64,000 nt of DNA from Burkholderiales bacterium (GTDB lineage: Bacteria > Pseudomonadota > Gammaproteobacteria > Burkholderiales > Burkholderiaceae_C). The notes beneath the pieces are model-generated. The model searched no databases. It was not told where the DNA came from and saw only the letters and a program-made list of their open reading frames with translations. Positions 8,833 to 17,253 of the stretch are shown here, piece after piece (the first letter of the stretch is position 1; the number at the start of each line of letters is the position of its first letter). The translations under genes were made by a program, and so were the position numbers. The DNA lies in the NCBI GenBank assembly GCA_016703325.1, contig JADJCH010000020.1, forward strand, positions 1 to 64,000. Reading direction: 5' to 3'.

Positions 8833-9954
8833 CTATCGCTCGATCGTCTGGCTCGAAGCGCGCTGCTTGAGCCAGCGGCGCATGGCCAGCGAGGGCCGGT
8901 CGGCATGGAACGAGATCTCGTGCGCCGTGCCCGGCGGGTAGCTGGCGAGGTTGCGCTCGATCGCCTCCAGGCCGTCGATGTCTTCCTGGAAGGCCGCCAG
9001 CAGCTGCTCGTGCATGAAGGCGGTGATGGCACCATCTTCCAGCGCGAAGTTGCGCGCATGGTGGATGAAGTAGTGCGTGCTGGTGGCCGACTCCGGCGTC
9101 ACGATGTGCGCCGTGCGGATGGCGCGCGAAGGCTGCTCGGCGGCCGGCCGGTCGCAGGCATGGAAGGACACGCGCACCTCGTGCAGCGCCGGTGACACGA
9201 AGGTGGAGCTGGCGATGCGCGCTGCGTCCACGCCGTCCAGACCGGTCGGCTTCGCCCAGATCGGCGGCAGCCGCGTCGGCACCACGCTGCGCGTGATGAC
9301 GAAGCGGCCGGCCTCGGCGTCGATCGCCGTCTCGTAGGGCGCACTGGCGTAGTCCGGCGTGCCGAAGCTGCGCGCGTGCAGGAAGCTCAGGTGCGTCAGG
9401 TCCAGCAGGTTCTCGTGCAGCCGCACGTAGCTGGCCTTCATGTGAAGCTTCTGGCGCGAGGCCACCCAGCCGGCATCGTCGATCCAGCCGGGGTGCGGCG
9501 GCGCCTGCGGCGGCGCGCCGGCGCCCATCCAGATCCACACCAGCGGCCCGTGCTGCTCGACCGGGAAGGCGCGCGTGCGCGCGCCCGGCGGCACGACGGC
9601 CTGCGAGGGCACGCCGCTGCACACGCCGTCGCAGCCGAAGCGTGCGCCGTGGTAACCGCAGACCAGCGTGTCGCCTTCCAGCGTGCCCAGCGACAGCGGC
9701 ATCGAGCGGTGGGGGCAGCGGTCTTCGAGCGCGGCGACGCCGCCGTCGGTACGGCGCAGAAGCACGACCGGGATGCCGAGCAGCCGGCGCGCCAACGACG
9801 TGCGAGTCACCTCGTCGGCGAAGGCAGCGACGTACCACTCGTCGCTCACGAAAGGGGTGCGCTCGTCGGCCAGCTCGGCCTGCAGTCGCAGCGCGGCGTC
9901 GCGCACGCGGTCGGTGTTGTCCATGGTCGGCCCCGCTGTCTCGAAGGCGAGCAT
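8833..9954 (-). CDS. Rieske non-heme iron oxygenase, second copy
   Basis: About 373 aa. Rieske ligands are DRCPHR and CGYHG; the catalytic iron site is HENLLDLTHLSFLHARSFG. It is only distantly similar to the oxygenase at 4780, so its substrate probably differs. The ATG at 9954 has GAGG six bases upstream; an alternative ATG at 9924 would remove ten residues. It is divergent from the second LuxR regulator across operator copy 3, so the pair mirrors the arrangement at 6.6-8.7 kb. No ferredoxin or reductase is adjacent. Confidence 0.88.
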   Translation of the reverse strand: MLAFETAGPTMDNTDRVRDAALRLQAELADERTPFVSDEWYVAAFADEVTRTSLARRLLGIPVVLLRRTDGGVAALEDRCPHRSMPLSLGTLEGDTLVCGYHGARFGCDGVCSGVPSQAVVPPGARTRAFPVEQHGPLVWIWMGAGAPPQAPPHPGWIDDAGWVASRQKLHMKASYVRLHENLLDLTHLSFLHARSFGTPDYASAPYETAIDAEAGRFVITRSVVPTRLPPIWAKPTGLDGVDAARIASSTFVSPALHEVRVSFHACDRPAAEQPSRAIRTAHIVTPESATSTHYFIHHARNFALEDGAITAFMHEQLLAAFQEDIDGLEAIERNLASYPPGTAHEISFHADRPSLAMRRWLKQRASSQTIER

Positions 9955-9979
9955 CCTGCGCCTCGCAGCGGGCCGCGTC

Positions 9980-9999
9980 TGTCCCCCGGCTGGCGGACA
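9980..9999. promoter_or_regulatory. Palindromic operator copy 3, between Rieske oxygenase and LuxR regulator
   Basis: TGTCCCC, six bases (CGGCTG), GCGGACA: same length and spacing as copies 1 and 2. The sixth base of the left arm and its partner on the right have changed (T to C, A to C), leaving TGTCC, N, C and G, N, GGACA invariant. Confidence 0.65.
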
Positions 10000-10010
10000 A
10001 TGCCGCGGCG

Positions 10011-10835
10011 ATGAACCGACCTGCCGACGCCGCCGATGCTGCCGCCCTCGCCCGCGTGGTCGACCGGCTGGGCGACGAGGGCTTCGGCCCAGCGCTGCTC
10101 GCCTGGCTGGCCCCGACGCTGCGCATCGCGCATGTCACCGCGTTCAGATTCGATGCAACGCTGCAGGTGCGCGTGGTGATGACGGCCAGCACCGACGGCA
10201 GCGCCATCGCCACGCAGTCGGCACGCGTCTATGGCGGCAGCGGCCTGTACCGGCACGATCGCCTGCTCGACACGATGCGCCAGCGGGCCAGCGCCGGCGA
10301 CGAGGCCCCGGCGATCGTGCGCCTGCGCCGCGCCGACATCGCCGATGCGGCCTACGGCGAGCAGCTGTGGGACCGCTTCGGCCTGGTCGACCGGCTCTCG
10401 GCGCTGGCGCTGCTCGACGGCCACTGGACAGCGCTGAACGTCTACCGCGACGCCAGCGTGGGCGCCTTCGCTGCGCGAGATGCGCAGCGCTTCGCCGGCC
10501 GCTGCGCCCTGTTGCTCGCAGTGCTGCGCCGTCACCTCGCCGCGCTGCGGCCGCCCACCGCGGGCGGCACCGTGCCTCGCGTGGCGCCGGATACGGCCGC
10601 CGCGCTGCTCGGGCAACTGCCGGTGCGCCTGAGCCCGCGTGAACGCGAGGTCTGTGCCTTGACGCTGGCCGGCCACTCGCGCGAGGGCGTCGGCCTGGCG
10701 CTGGGCATCGCCGCCAGCAGCGTGGCCACGCTGCGCGAGCGCGCCTACCGAAAGCTGCAGATCCACAGCGCCGGCGAGCTGTTCGCGCTGTGCCTGCAGC
10801 ATGCGCGGCCGGCCAGCGAGCGCGGCGAACTCTGA
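10011..10835 (+). CDS. LuxR-type transcriptional regulator (second of a related pair)
   Basis: 274 aa. The C-terminal GerE helix-turn-helix is SPREREVCALTLAGHSREGVG...SSVATLRERAYRKLQIHS. The N-terminal sensor half is related to the regulator at 6627-7397 (GDEGFG, LYRHDRLLD, GLVDRLSALALLDG, ALNVYRDA). Neither has a receiver aspartate or a typical autoinducer-binding domain, so an intracellular aromatic ligand is more likely than phosphorylation (inference). It starts 12 bases after operator copy 3. Confidence 0.85.
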   Translation: MNRPADAADAAALARVVDRLGDEGFGPALLAWLAPTLRIAHVTAFRFDATLQVRVVMTASTDGSAIATQSARVYGGSGLYRHDRLLDTMRQRASAGDEAPAIVRLRRADIADAAYGEQLWDRFGLVDRLSALALLDGHWTALNVYRDASVGAFAARDAQRFAGRCALLLAVLRRHLAALRPPTAGGTVPRVAPDTAAALLGQLPVRLSPREREVCALTLAGHSREGVGLALGIAASSVATLRERAYRKLQIHSAGELFALCLQHARPASERGEL

Positions 10836-10848
10836 GCGCCCCCAGGGC

Positions 10849-10892
10849 CGGGCTGCGCCCAGCCCGCCCCCCGCGGGGGTCAAGGAACCTTG
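10849..10892 (+). terminator. Stacked GC hairpins after the second LuxR gene
   Basis: CGGGCT, six bases, AGCCCG (10849-10866), then CAAGG, AA, CCTTG (10881-10892). They sit between the convergent LuxR (stop at 10835) and YCII-domain genes and could end transcription both ways. No T-run follows. Confidence 0.4.
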
Positions 10893-10922
10893 GGGCGGCC
10901 CTGCGTTTCCTTGAGAGGCGCC

Positions 10923-11360
10923 TCATCCGGCCCGCTTCGCCGCGGCGTCGACCTCGGCGCGCAGGCGATCCTCCCGAGCCTGCAACTCGGGCGTGAACTC
11001 GGCGCCGAAGTCGGCGGCCTCGAAGAGCGGGCGGATCTCGATTTCGGAGTCGCCGGGCATCGGGTTCGGGCAGCGCCGCACCCACTCGACGGCTTCGTCC
11101 ATCGACTTCACCTGCCACAGCCAGAACCCGGCGACGAGCTCCTTCGTCTCTGCGAACGGCCCGTCGACCACCGTGCGGCGGCTGCCCGAGAACTGCACCC
11201 GCTTGCCCCTGGCGCTCGGGTGCAGGCCCTCGCCGGCCAGCATCACGCCGGCCTTGACGAGCTGCTCGTTGAAGTCGCCCATGGCGGCCATCAGCTCGGT
11301 GCCCGGCATCACGCCGGCCTCGGACTCCTTCGTCGCTTTCACCAGCACCATCACACGCAT
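10923..11360 (-). CDS. YCII-related (DGPF) domain protein
   Basis: 145 aa, single cytoplasmic domain of the YCII/DGPF family, often near ECF sigma factors or redox regulators; its reaction is unknown. Family signs are MRVMVLVKATKESEAG at the start, the central VVDGPFAETKELVAGFWL (the DGPF motif) and EIRPLFEAADFG near the end. An AGGAG site precedes the ATG. It lies 84 bases downstream of the VOC-family gene in the same direction, so both may be read from the SoxR-controlled promoter region. Confidence 0.85.
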   Translation of the reverse strand: MRVMVLVKATKESEAGVMPGTELMAAMGDFNEQLVKAGVMLAGEGLHPSARGKRVQFSGSRRTVVDGPFAETKELVAGFWLWQVKSMDEAVEWVRRCPNPMPGDSEIEIRPLFEAADFGAEFTPELQAREDRLRAEVDAAAKRAG

Positions 11361-11444
11361 CGTCGTTTCTCCTGGGTTCGAGAGCCGAGCCGATCGGCCC
11401 TGTCAAACCACGACGATTCAAGATCGTCGGAATCGACACCGTGT

Positions 11445-11876
11445 TCAAGCAGCGTCGTAAGCGTTGCGCACGCCGATGTCGTCGCTGAGGTACTCGACGA
11501 ACTCGAACTGCACGCTGTCGGGGTCGATCACATAGACGCTGCGCCGGCCGGCCGAGGTGCCGCCCCAGTGGTCCAGCGGGTAGCCGGCCGCGGCCAGGCG
11601 CGCCACCGCCGCGTCCACCGAGGGCACCACCAGGCCCACGTGCTTGGGGCCGAGGCGATGGCTGCGCCAGTCGGTCACGTCGCCTTCGCCGCCGCCCTGC
11701 AGCGCCACGTAGAAGCCTTCGCCGCCGACATGGCGCCAGGTGATGGGCTTGCCGAACCAGTCCATGCGGCCTTCGCCGCGCACGCGCCAGTCGGGCAGCG
11801 CCGCCAGCAGGAAGCGCGTGCTGCGATCGACGTCGCGCACGGTGATGTTGATGTGTTCGAGGATGGTGCCATTCAT
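11445..11876 (-). CDS. VOC (glyoxalase/bleomycin-resistance/dioxygenase) family protein
   Basis: 143 aa with the paired beta-alpha-beta-beta-beta layout of the vicinal oxygen chelate fold: MNGTILEHINITVRDVDRST at the start, HRLGPKHVGLVVPSVDAAV in the middle and VIDPDSVQFEFVEYLSDD at the end. Candidate metal ligands are H9, the central H and a late E. The substrate is unknown; relatives include dioxygenases, lyases and thiol transferases. The ATG follows AAGGAG. It is divergent from soxR across a SoxR-box-like palindrome, so induction by redox-cycling compounds is likely. Confidence 0.85.
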   Translation of the reverse strand: MNGTILEHINITVRDVDRSTRFLLAALPDWRVRGEGRMDWFGKPITWRHVGGEGFYVALQGGGEGDVTDWRSHRLGPKHVGLVVPSVDAAVARLAAAGYPLDHWGGTSAGRRSVYVIDPDSVQFEFVEYLSDDIGVRNAYDAA

Positions 11877-11932
11877 GCCGGGTTCTCCTTGAAGGAACGG
11901 GTGGGAAGGGGTGGCTGCACGTATTCTCGAAG

Positions 11933-11948
11933 TTCAAGTAAGCTTGAA
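11933..11948. promoter_or_regulatory. SoxR box
   Basis: TTCAAGTAAGCTTGAA, a near-perfect palindrome of the known SoxR operator type (CCTCAAGTTAACTTGAGG in enteric bacteria). It lies in the 101-base gap between the divergent VOC and soxR genes, 30 bases before soxR. Confidence 0.75.
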
Positions 11949-11977
11949 GTCAAGTCACTTCGGGCGGCGGGGCCGGC

Positions 11978-12451
11978 ATGCAAGGCAAGGATTCCTGGTT
12001 GACCATCGGCGCCCTGGCGCAGCGCGCCGGCGTGGCCACGAGCGCGGTGCGCTTCTACGAGGCGCAGGGCCTGCTGCGCGGCAGCCGCAGCGAAGGCAAC
12101 CAGCGCCGCTACGCGAAGGAGACGCTGCGCCGCGTGGCCTTCATCCGCATCGCGCAGGGCGTGGGACTGAGCCTGGACGAAGTGCGCGCGGCGCTGGCCA
12201 CGCTGCCCGAGCAGCGCACGCCCACGCCGGCCGACTGGGCCCGCTTGTCACGCGCCTGGAAGCCGCTGATCGAGGCACGCATCGCCTCGCTTGCCGCCCT
12301 GCGTGACCAGCTCGACTCCTGCATCGGCTGCGGCTGCCTGTCGCTGAAGACCTGCAAGCTCTACAACCCGGCGGACTGCGCGGCGCGGCTGGGCAGCGGG
12401 CCGCGCTACCTGCTGGGCGACCGGCCGCCGCGACCGAAGGCCGGCGCGTGA
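11978..12451 (+). CDS. soxR: Redox-sensitive MerR-family activator SoxR
   Basis: 157 aa. The N-terminal MerR winged helix is LTIGALAQRAGVATSAVRFY and NQRRYAKETLRR. A dimerisation helix carries ALRDQLDSC, followed by the [2Fe-2S] cysteines C115, C118, C120 and C126 in CIGCGCLSLKTC, spaced exactly as in E. coli SoxR. No soxS is present, as expected outside enteric bacteria, where SoxR acts directly on small efflux or redox-enzyme regulons. The upstream palindrome matches a SoxR box, so the divergent VOC gene and possibly soxR itself are probable targets. Confidence 0.95.
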   Translation: MQGKDSWLTIGALAQRAGVATSAVRFYEAQGLLRGSRSEGNQRRYAKETLRRVAFIRIAQGVGLSLDEVRAALATLPEQRTPTPADWARLSRAWKPLIEARIASLAALRDQLDSCIGCGCLSLKTCKLYNPADCAARLGSGPRYLLGDRPPRPKAGA

Positions 12452-12747
12452 ACTACCTGAGCTTCGATCTCAGCGAAGGCAGCGACGGCGTCGCCACGCT
12501 CGAGGCGATGGCCGCCACCTCCGCCGATGAACACGCCGCCGTGATGGCCGAGGTGCAGCAGGTGCTGGACTGGGCCTGGCGACACTTTGCGCACACGCAC
12601 GGCCCGGCCGACGAAGGCATGGACTGGGACCACGACCTGCAGATCAGCGTGGAAGACGGCCGCTGGCATGCCGTCACGCTCACGGTGACGGGCTCGCCGC
12701 GATTCGTCGAGGCCTTCCTGGCGTCCTTCGGCGGGCGGCAGGACTGA
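12448..12747 (+). CDS. Small hypothetical protein translationally coupled to soxR
   Basis: 99 aa, acidic, no signal peptide or membrane segment. The GTG start overlaps the soxR stop as GTGA. It reads MNYLSFDLSEGSDGVATLEA, then a helical part with HFAHTHGPADEGMDWDHDLQ and a final beta-strand-rich portion. I do not recognise a family. The four-base overlap suggests co-translation with soxR and perhaps a role in the same stress response, which is inference. Confidence 0.7.
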   Translation: MNYLSFDLSEGSDGVATLEAMAATSADEHAAVMAEVQQVLDWAWRHFAHTHGPADEGMDWDHDLQISVEDGRWHAVTLTVTGSPRFVEAFLASFGGRQD

Positions 12748-12764
12748 GCGGGACGCGCCTCGGC

Positions 12765-14599
12765 TCAGAACAGGTACACGGCACCGGACGACGACGACGA
12801 CGCATCGTTGGGGTTGCCGCCCAGGCCAGTCGCGTTGCTGTCCTCGTGCTGCGCGCCGACAGCCAGCGTCGATCCATCTGCGGACAAGGCCAGCGCGTTT
12901 CCGAAGCCGTCTCCCGCATTGGCGTTGCCAGCCTTCAGGTAGCGGCGGATCTGCCAGGCGTTGCCCACGCGTTGCAGCATGTACACGGCGCCGGACCCAC
13001 CCACCGACTTGTCGTCGGCGAGGCCATTGGCATCGAAGCCGAGCCCGCTGTTGGATTCGAGCTCGGCGCCGATCGCCAGTTGCTGGCCGTCGTGCGACAG
13101 GCCGATCGAGCCGCCGAACTGCGAATTAGCCGCCGTGTTCGAAGCCTTGATGTAGGCACGCTGGCTCCACACGCCGCCCTGGAGGCCGAAGGCGTACGCT
13201 GCCCCGGAATCCTGGATGGACTCGTCGGCCTCGTCCCCATTGATACCCACGGCGCGACTGTCTTCGACGGGCGCTCCCGCCACCAGCGTGGCGCCGTCGC
13301 CCGACAGGGCCAGCCCGAACCCGAACGCGTCGCCCGCCGACGTGTTCGACGCCTTCACGTAGGCCTCGTTGCTCCAGGCGTTGCCGTTGCGCACGAACAG
13401 GAACACTGCGCCACTGTCCAGGGCCAGATTGTTCACCGCACCGCCCACGCCGGTGGCGGCGCCATCCTCGAAAGGCGCGCCCACGGCCACACGGTTGCCA
13501 TCGTTCGAAATCGCGACCGCGGTTCCGAAGTTGTCGCCGTTGTCGGCCTGGTTGGACTTGAGGTAGGCCTGCACGATCCAGCTGGTCTGGGTGCGGCGGT
13601 ACACGTACGCGGCACCGCTGCCGGTGGCGTTGAAGTCGGCGCGCACGCCATTGACGCCGATGGCATTGCCGCTCTCGTCTGGCGCGCCCACCACGAGCGT
13701 GCTGCCGTCGCCCGACAGGGCCACCGCGCCGCCGAATCGTGCTTGGGGCTGGCTGTTGCTCGCCTTCAGGTAGGTGCCCTGGCTCCAGGTGCCGGCACTG
13801 CGCTGGAAGACATACACCGCGCCGCTGTTGACCGAGGCGTTGCTGGCCTGGTCGCCATTGCTGCCGAAAGCGCTGCTGTCTTCGCCGCTGGCCCCCACGG
13901 CCAGCGTGTTGCCGTCGGCCGACAGGCTGACCGAGATGCCGAAGTTGTCGCCGCCGTCCGGGTTGGAGGCCTTCACATAGGCCTGGAATGCCCACTGGTT
14001 GCCCTGGCGGGCGTAGAGGTACACCGCACCGGCGGAGCCGGCGCTGTTGTCGGCGCCATTGCCGCCAATGCCTGCAGCCGCGCTGTCTTCGAAAGGAGCG
14101 CCCACGGCCAGCGTGCTGCCGTCGGCCGACACGGCCACGGTACGGCCGAAGGTGTCGCTGGCGCCGGTGTTGCTCGCCTTCACGTAGCCGATCGACGCGC
14201 CCAGCCCCCCGAGGCTCCAGGTCTGCATGGCCGACTTGCTGCATCCAGCGGCGTTGCAGGCCTGCAGCACGTAGTGCGCGAGCACGCGTGTCCACAAGGG
14301 CACGGTGTGCTCGTAGCGCGTGGCGGCGGCCGGGATGTCGTTGCCCACCTGAACGTAGTCGCCCCCTGGAGTTCTTCCAGCAACTGGTAGTGCGTGGCCT
14401 CGGGCACGGCCGCCCAGTCGATCACCAGCGTCTTGATGCCGCTGCTCAGCGAGATCACCGGTGCCGGCGGCGCCACGCCCGGAACGGCGCCACCGCCACC
14501 GCCACCGCCGCCGCCGCAGGCCGACAGCAGCGATGCCGCCATGACGGAGGCCAGTGCGCCAAACCCGGCCGCACGGGTCAGTTGCGAGATGGGCTTCAT
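12765..14599 (-). CDS. FG-GAP repeat lipoprotein, seven-repeat beta-propeller (frameshift near 14365)
   Basis: About 611 aa after correcting one missing G in a G-run near 14365. The ATG at 14599 opens a lipoprotein signal (SVMAASLLSACGGG, lipobox cysteine), a glycine linker and a fibronectin-III-like segment (PAPVISLSSGIKTLVIDWA). Seven repeats of about 70 residues follow, each beginning KASN or a variant, then D.FG, a strand like ALSADGSTLAVGA, and a closing SGAVYLF-type strand, consistent with one seven-bladed propeller. It ends right after the last GAVYLF. Paired with the next gene and divergent from a two-component system. Probably surface or periplasm facing; ligand unknown. Confidence 0.85.
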
Positions 14600-14622
14600 G
14601 GGAAGTGCCTTTCGTGATGGAT

Positions 14623-16428
14623 TCAGAACAGGTAGACGGCACCGCTCTCAGGCGCCGCCACGGAGTCGCGATTGCCAGCGATGCCGGTGGCGTCGCTGTC
14701 CTCGTCCGGCGCACCCACGAGCAGCGTGCTGCCGTCCGCGGACAGGGACACGCTCTGGCCGAAGTGGTCTCGCGCGCGGTTGTCGGGTGCCTTCACGTAC
14801 GCGCGCTGTGCCCACGAGCTGCCATCGCGCGTGAACAGGTACACCGCGCCGCTTTCGCTGGCCTGGTCGTTGTCCTGTGCGCCATTGACCGTGCGCGCGT
14901 TGCCGGATTCGTTGTAGGCGCCGACAGCGAGCGTCCGACTGTCGGCCGACAAGGCCAGGGCCAGTCCGAATGAATCGCTGGAGCCCGTGTTCGACGCCTT
15001 GAGGTAGGCCTGCTGGACCCAGGCCGCTGCGTCGCGCACGAAGACGTAGACCGCGCCGCTGCTGTTCGCGGCATCGCTGGCCTGATCCCCGTCGACGCCG
15101 GCCGCCGCGCTGTCTTCGCCAAAGGCTCCGACGGCCAGCGTGGCGCCGTCGGCCGAGAGCGCCAGTGCGTGGCCGAAGCGGTCGAGGGATCCGGGATTGG
15201 AGGCCTTCACGTAGGCCTCTTGCGACCACACGCCCATGTCGCTGCGGGCGAACACATAGACGGCCCCGGCAGCCGCCGTCGAATCGTCGGACTGGTCGCC
15301 GTTCACGCCGCTGGCCGCGCTGGCCTCTTCGCGCGCCGCGACGGCGAGCGTGGCGCCGTCGGCCGAGAGTGCCAGCGCATGGCCGAACCAGTCATTGACG
15401 TCCTCGTTGGAGGCTTTCAGCAGGGCGGTCTGCACCCAGCCGGTGGCATTGCGCTCGAACACGTAGGCGGCACCGCCGTTGCCCTGGTTGAGCGCCCCCA
15501 CGGCGAGGCGCCGCCCGTCGGCCGACAGCGCCAGGCTGCGGCCGAAGCGGTCGCCCGCCACGGTATTCGAAGCCTTGACATAGTCGCTCTGGCTCCACGC
15601 ACCACCCTGGCGCGCGAACAGGTACACGGCGCCGCTGGCGGGCGCGCTGTTGTCAGCCTCGTTGCCGCCCAGGCCGGTGGCGACGCTGCCCTCGCCATCG
15701 GCGCCGATCGCCAGCGTGCTGCCGTCCGCCGACAGGGCCAGCGCGAAACCGAACTGGTCGTTCGCGTCGCTGTTCGAGGCCTTCAGGTAAGCCTGCAACG
15801 CCCAGCCCGAAGCGCCGCGGGCAAACACATAGACCGCGCCGCTCTCGGGCGCGCTGTCGTCGGCGCCGTCAGCGTTGACGCCGTCGGCCCCGCTGTCCTC
15901 GTGCCAGGCCGAGACGGCCATCGTGCTGCCGTCGGAAGACAGCATCACCCGGCTGCCGAACACATCCTCGCCGCCGGCGTTGCCGGCCTTGAAGTAGCCC
16001 ACGGCCGCGCCGAGCACGGCCGCCAGCGGCTGTTCGTTGCTCACGACGCAGTCGCCGGCCGCGTCGCAGGCCTGCATCCGCACGCTGGCCTGCACCCACT
16101 GAAGGCCCGTCAGGCCGGGCAGTTCGACGAGTGCGGTGGTGGCACTCGCGGCGAGGTCCGCACCCAGCGGTGCGTAGTCGGTCTGCGCATCGGCACGCCA
16201 CTGCACGCGGTAGACCGCGATGGCGGCGCTGGCCGGGCCAGAAGCGCTGAAATCGAGCGAGAGCTGGCGCGGCTGCGGCGTCGCCGAAGGCGCGTTCAGC
16301 TGCACGCTGAAGCCAAGGGCCCCGTCTGCGGTGCCACCGCCTCCGCAGGCCGCCAGCACCAGCGCCGCCAGCCATGCCGCCGCGGCAGCCCGGCACGCGG
16401 CGCCGGGGGACTGCGATATCCGTTCCAT
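14623..16428 (-). CDS. FG-GAP repeat lipoprotein, seven-repeat beta-propeller
   Basis: 601 aa. The ATG at 16428 has GGGAG eight bases upstream; the signal ends LAALVLAACGGG (lipobox). An N-terminal beta domain (about residues 35-150) has the strands QLSLDFSASGPASAAIAVYR and is followed by seven FG-GAP-like repeats, each with KA(S/G)N, a D.FG turn, SADG(S/A)TLAVGA and SGAVYVF. This gene is 23 bases upstream of its paralogue, in the same direction; they look like a tandem duplication. The first gene position beside the response-regulator promoter region suggests control by that two-component system. Confidence 0.88.
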   Translation of the reverse strand: MERISQSPGAACRAAAAAWLAALVLAACGGGGTADGALGFSVQLNAPSATPQPRQLSLDFSASGPASAAIAVYRVQWRADAQTDYAPLGADLAASATTALVELPGLTGLQWVQASVRMQACDAAGDCVVSNEQPLAAVLGAAVGYFKAGNAGGEDVFGSRVMLSSDGSTMAVSAWHEDSGADGVNADGADDSAPESGAVYVFARGASGWALQAYLKASNSDANDQFGFALALSADGSTLAIGADGEGSVATGLGGNEADNSAPASGAVYLFARQGGAWSQSDYVKASNTVAGDRFGRSLALSADGRRLAVGALNQGNGGAAYVFERNATGWVQTALLKASNEDVNDWFGHALALSADGATLAVAAREEASAASGVNGDQSDDSTAAAGAVYVFARSDMGVWSQEAYVKASNPGSLDRFGHALALSADGATLAVGAFGEDSAAAGVDGDQASDAANSSGAVYVFVRDAAAWVQQAYLKASNTGSSDSFGLALALSADSRTLAVGAYNESGNARTVNGAQDNDQASESGAVYLFTRDGSSWAQRAYVKAPDNRARDHFGQSVSLSADGSTLLVGAPDEDSDATGIAGNRDSVAAPESGAVYLF

Positions 16429-16518
16429 GTCGACTCCCTGTCGCGGTCTGCAGCCCTGCATCGGATGTGCGGGCCATCAGCCTCGCGTTCAGCTTAGGTC
16501 GCCGACTCGCCGCGGTCT

Positions 16519-16536
16519 GTCGCCCGCACGGGCGAC
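16519..16536. promoter_or_regulatory. Perfect 18-bp palindrome between FG-GAP lipoprotein and response-regulator genes
   Basis: GTCGCCCG, CA, CGGGCGAC. It lies in the 159-base divergent gap, 91 bases from the lipoprotein ATG and 52 from the regulator ATG. It is a candidate operator for the NarL-type regulator encoded next door. Confidence 0.5.
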
Positions 16537-16587
16537 CCCTAGAAGCGCCGGCGTGGCTAAACTGCGCTCGCAGGGGGTGGCCCACCA

Positions 16588-17253
16588 ATGGACTCGGCCG
16601 ATCGCAGTGCAGTGCTCATCGTCGAGGACGATCGGGCCTTTCGTGCGCGCTTCCAGGCCATCCTCGGCTCGGACGCGAGCTTCGAAGTGGTCGGTGCGGT
16701 CGACACGCTGGCTCTGGGCCTGCAGGCGCTCGAGCACACGCGCCTGGACGCCGTGGTGGTCGATCTGGGCCTGCCCGACGGCGACGGCACCGAGCTGATC
16801 CGCGCCGCCGCGCTCCTGCAGCCGCAATGCGCGGTGATGGTCGTCACCGTGTTCGGCGACGAGGAGCACGTGGTCGGCGCTATCGAGGCCGGCGCCATCG
16901 GCTACCTGCTGAAGGACTCGAGTGGCGAAGACATGCTCGGCGCACTGCACGACCTGCTCGACGGCGGCTCGCCGATCAGCCCGATGGTGGCGCGCCTGGT
17001 ACTGAGCCGCCTGCGCGCACCGGCGCCGCCATCGAGCATGCCGAGCGACGCCGGCGTGGCGCTGAGTGAGCGCGAGGCCGAGATCCTCACGCTCGTGGCC
17101 AAGGGATTCAGTTTCGCGGAGATCTGCGATCTGCTGTCGATCACCGTGAACACCGTGAAGACCCATGTCAATCGCACCTACCGGAAGCTGGGCGTCAATT
17201 CGCGCGGGCAGGCCGTGCACGAGGCCTCGCGCCTGGGCCTCATCGAGATGTAG
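16588..17253 (+). CDS. NarL/FixJ-family DNA-binding response regulator
   Basis: 221 aa. The receiver domain has the acidic pair in VEDDR (D14, D15), phosphoacceptor D59 (VVVDLGLPDGDG) and lysine K109 (YLLKDSS). The C-terminal LuxR-type helix-turn-helix is SEREAEILTLVAKGFSFAEI...TVNTVKTHVNRTYRKLGV. It overlaps the kinase gene by 89 bases in another frame, so the two are co-translated partners. The probable targets are the divergent FG-GAP lipoprotein genes and its own operon through the 16519-16536 palindrome. Confidence 0.93.
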   Translation: MDSADRSAVLIVEDDRAFRARFQAILGSDASFEVVGAVDTLALGLQALEHTRLDAVVVDLGLPDGDGTELIRAAALLQPQCAVMVVTVFGDEEHVVGAIEAGAIGYLLKDSSGEDMLGALHDLLDGGSPISPMVARLVLSRLRAPAPPSSMPSDAGVALSEREAEILTLVAKGFSFAEICDLLSITVNTVKTHVNRTYRKLGVNSRGQAVHEASRLGLIEM

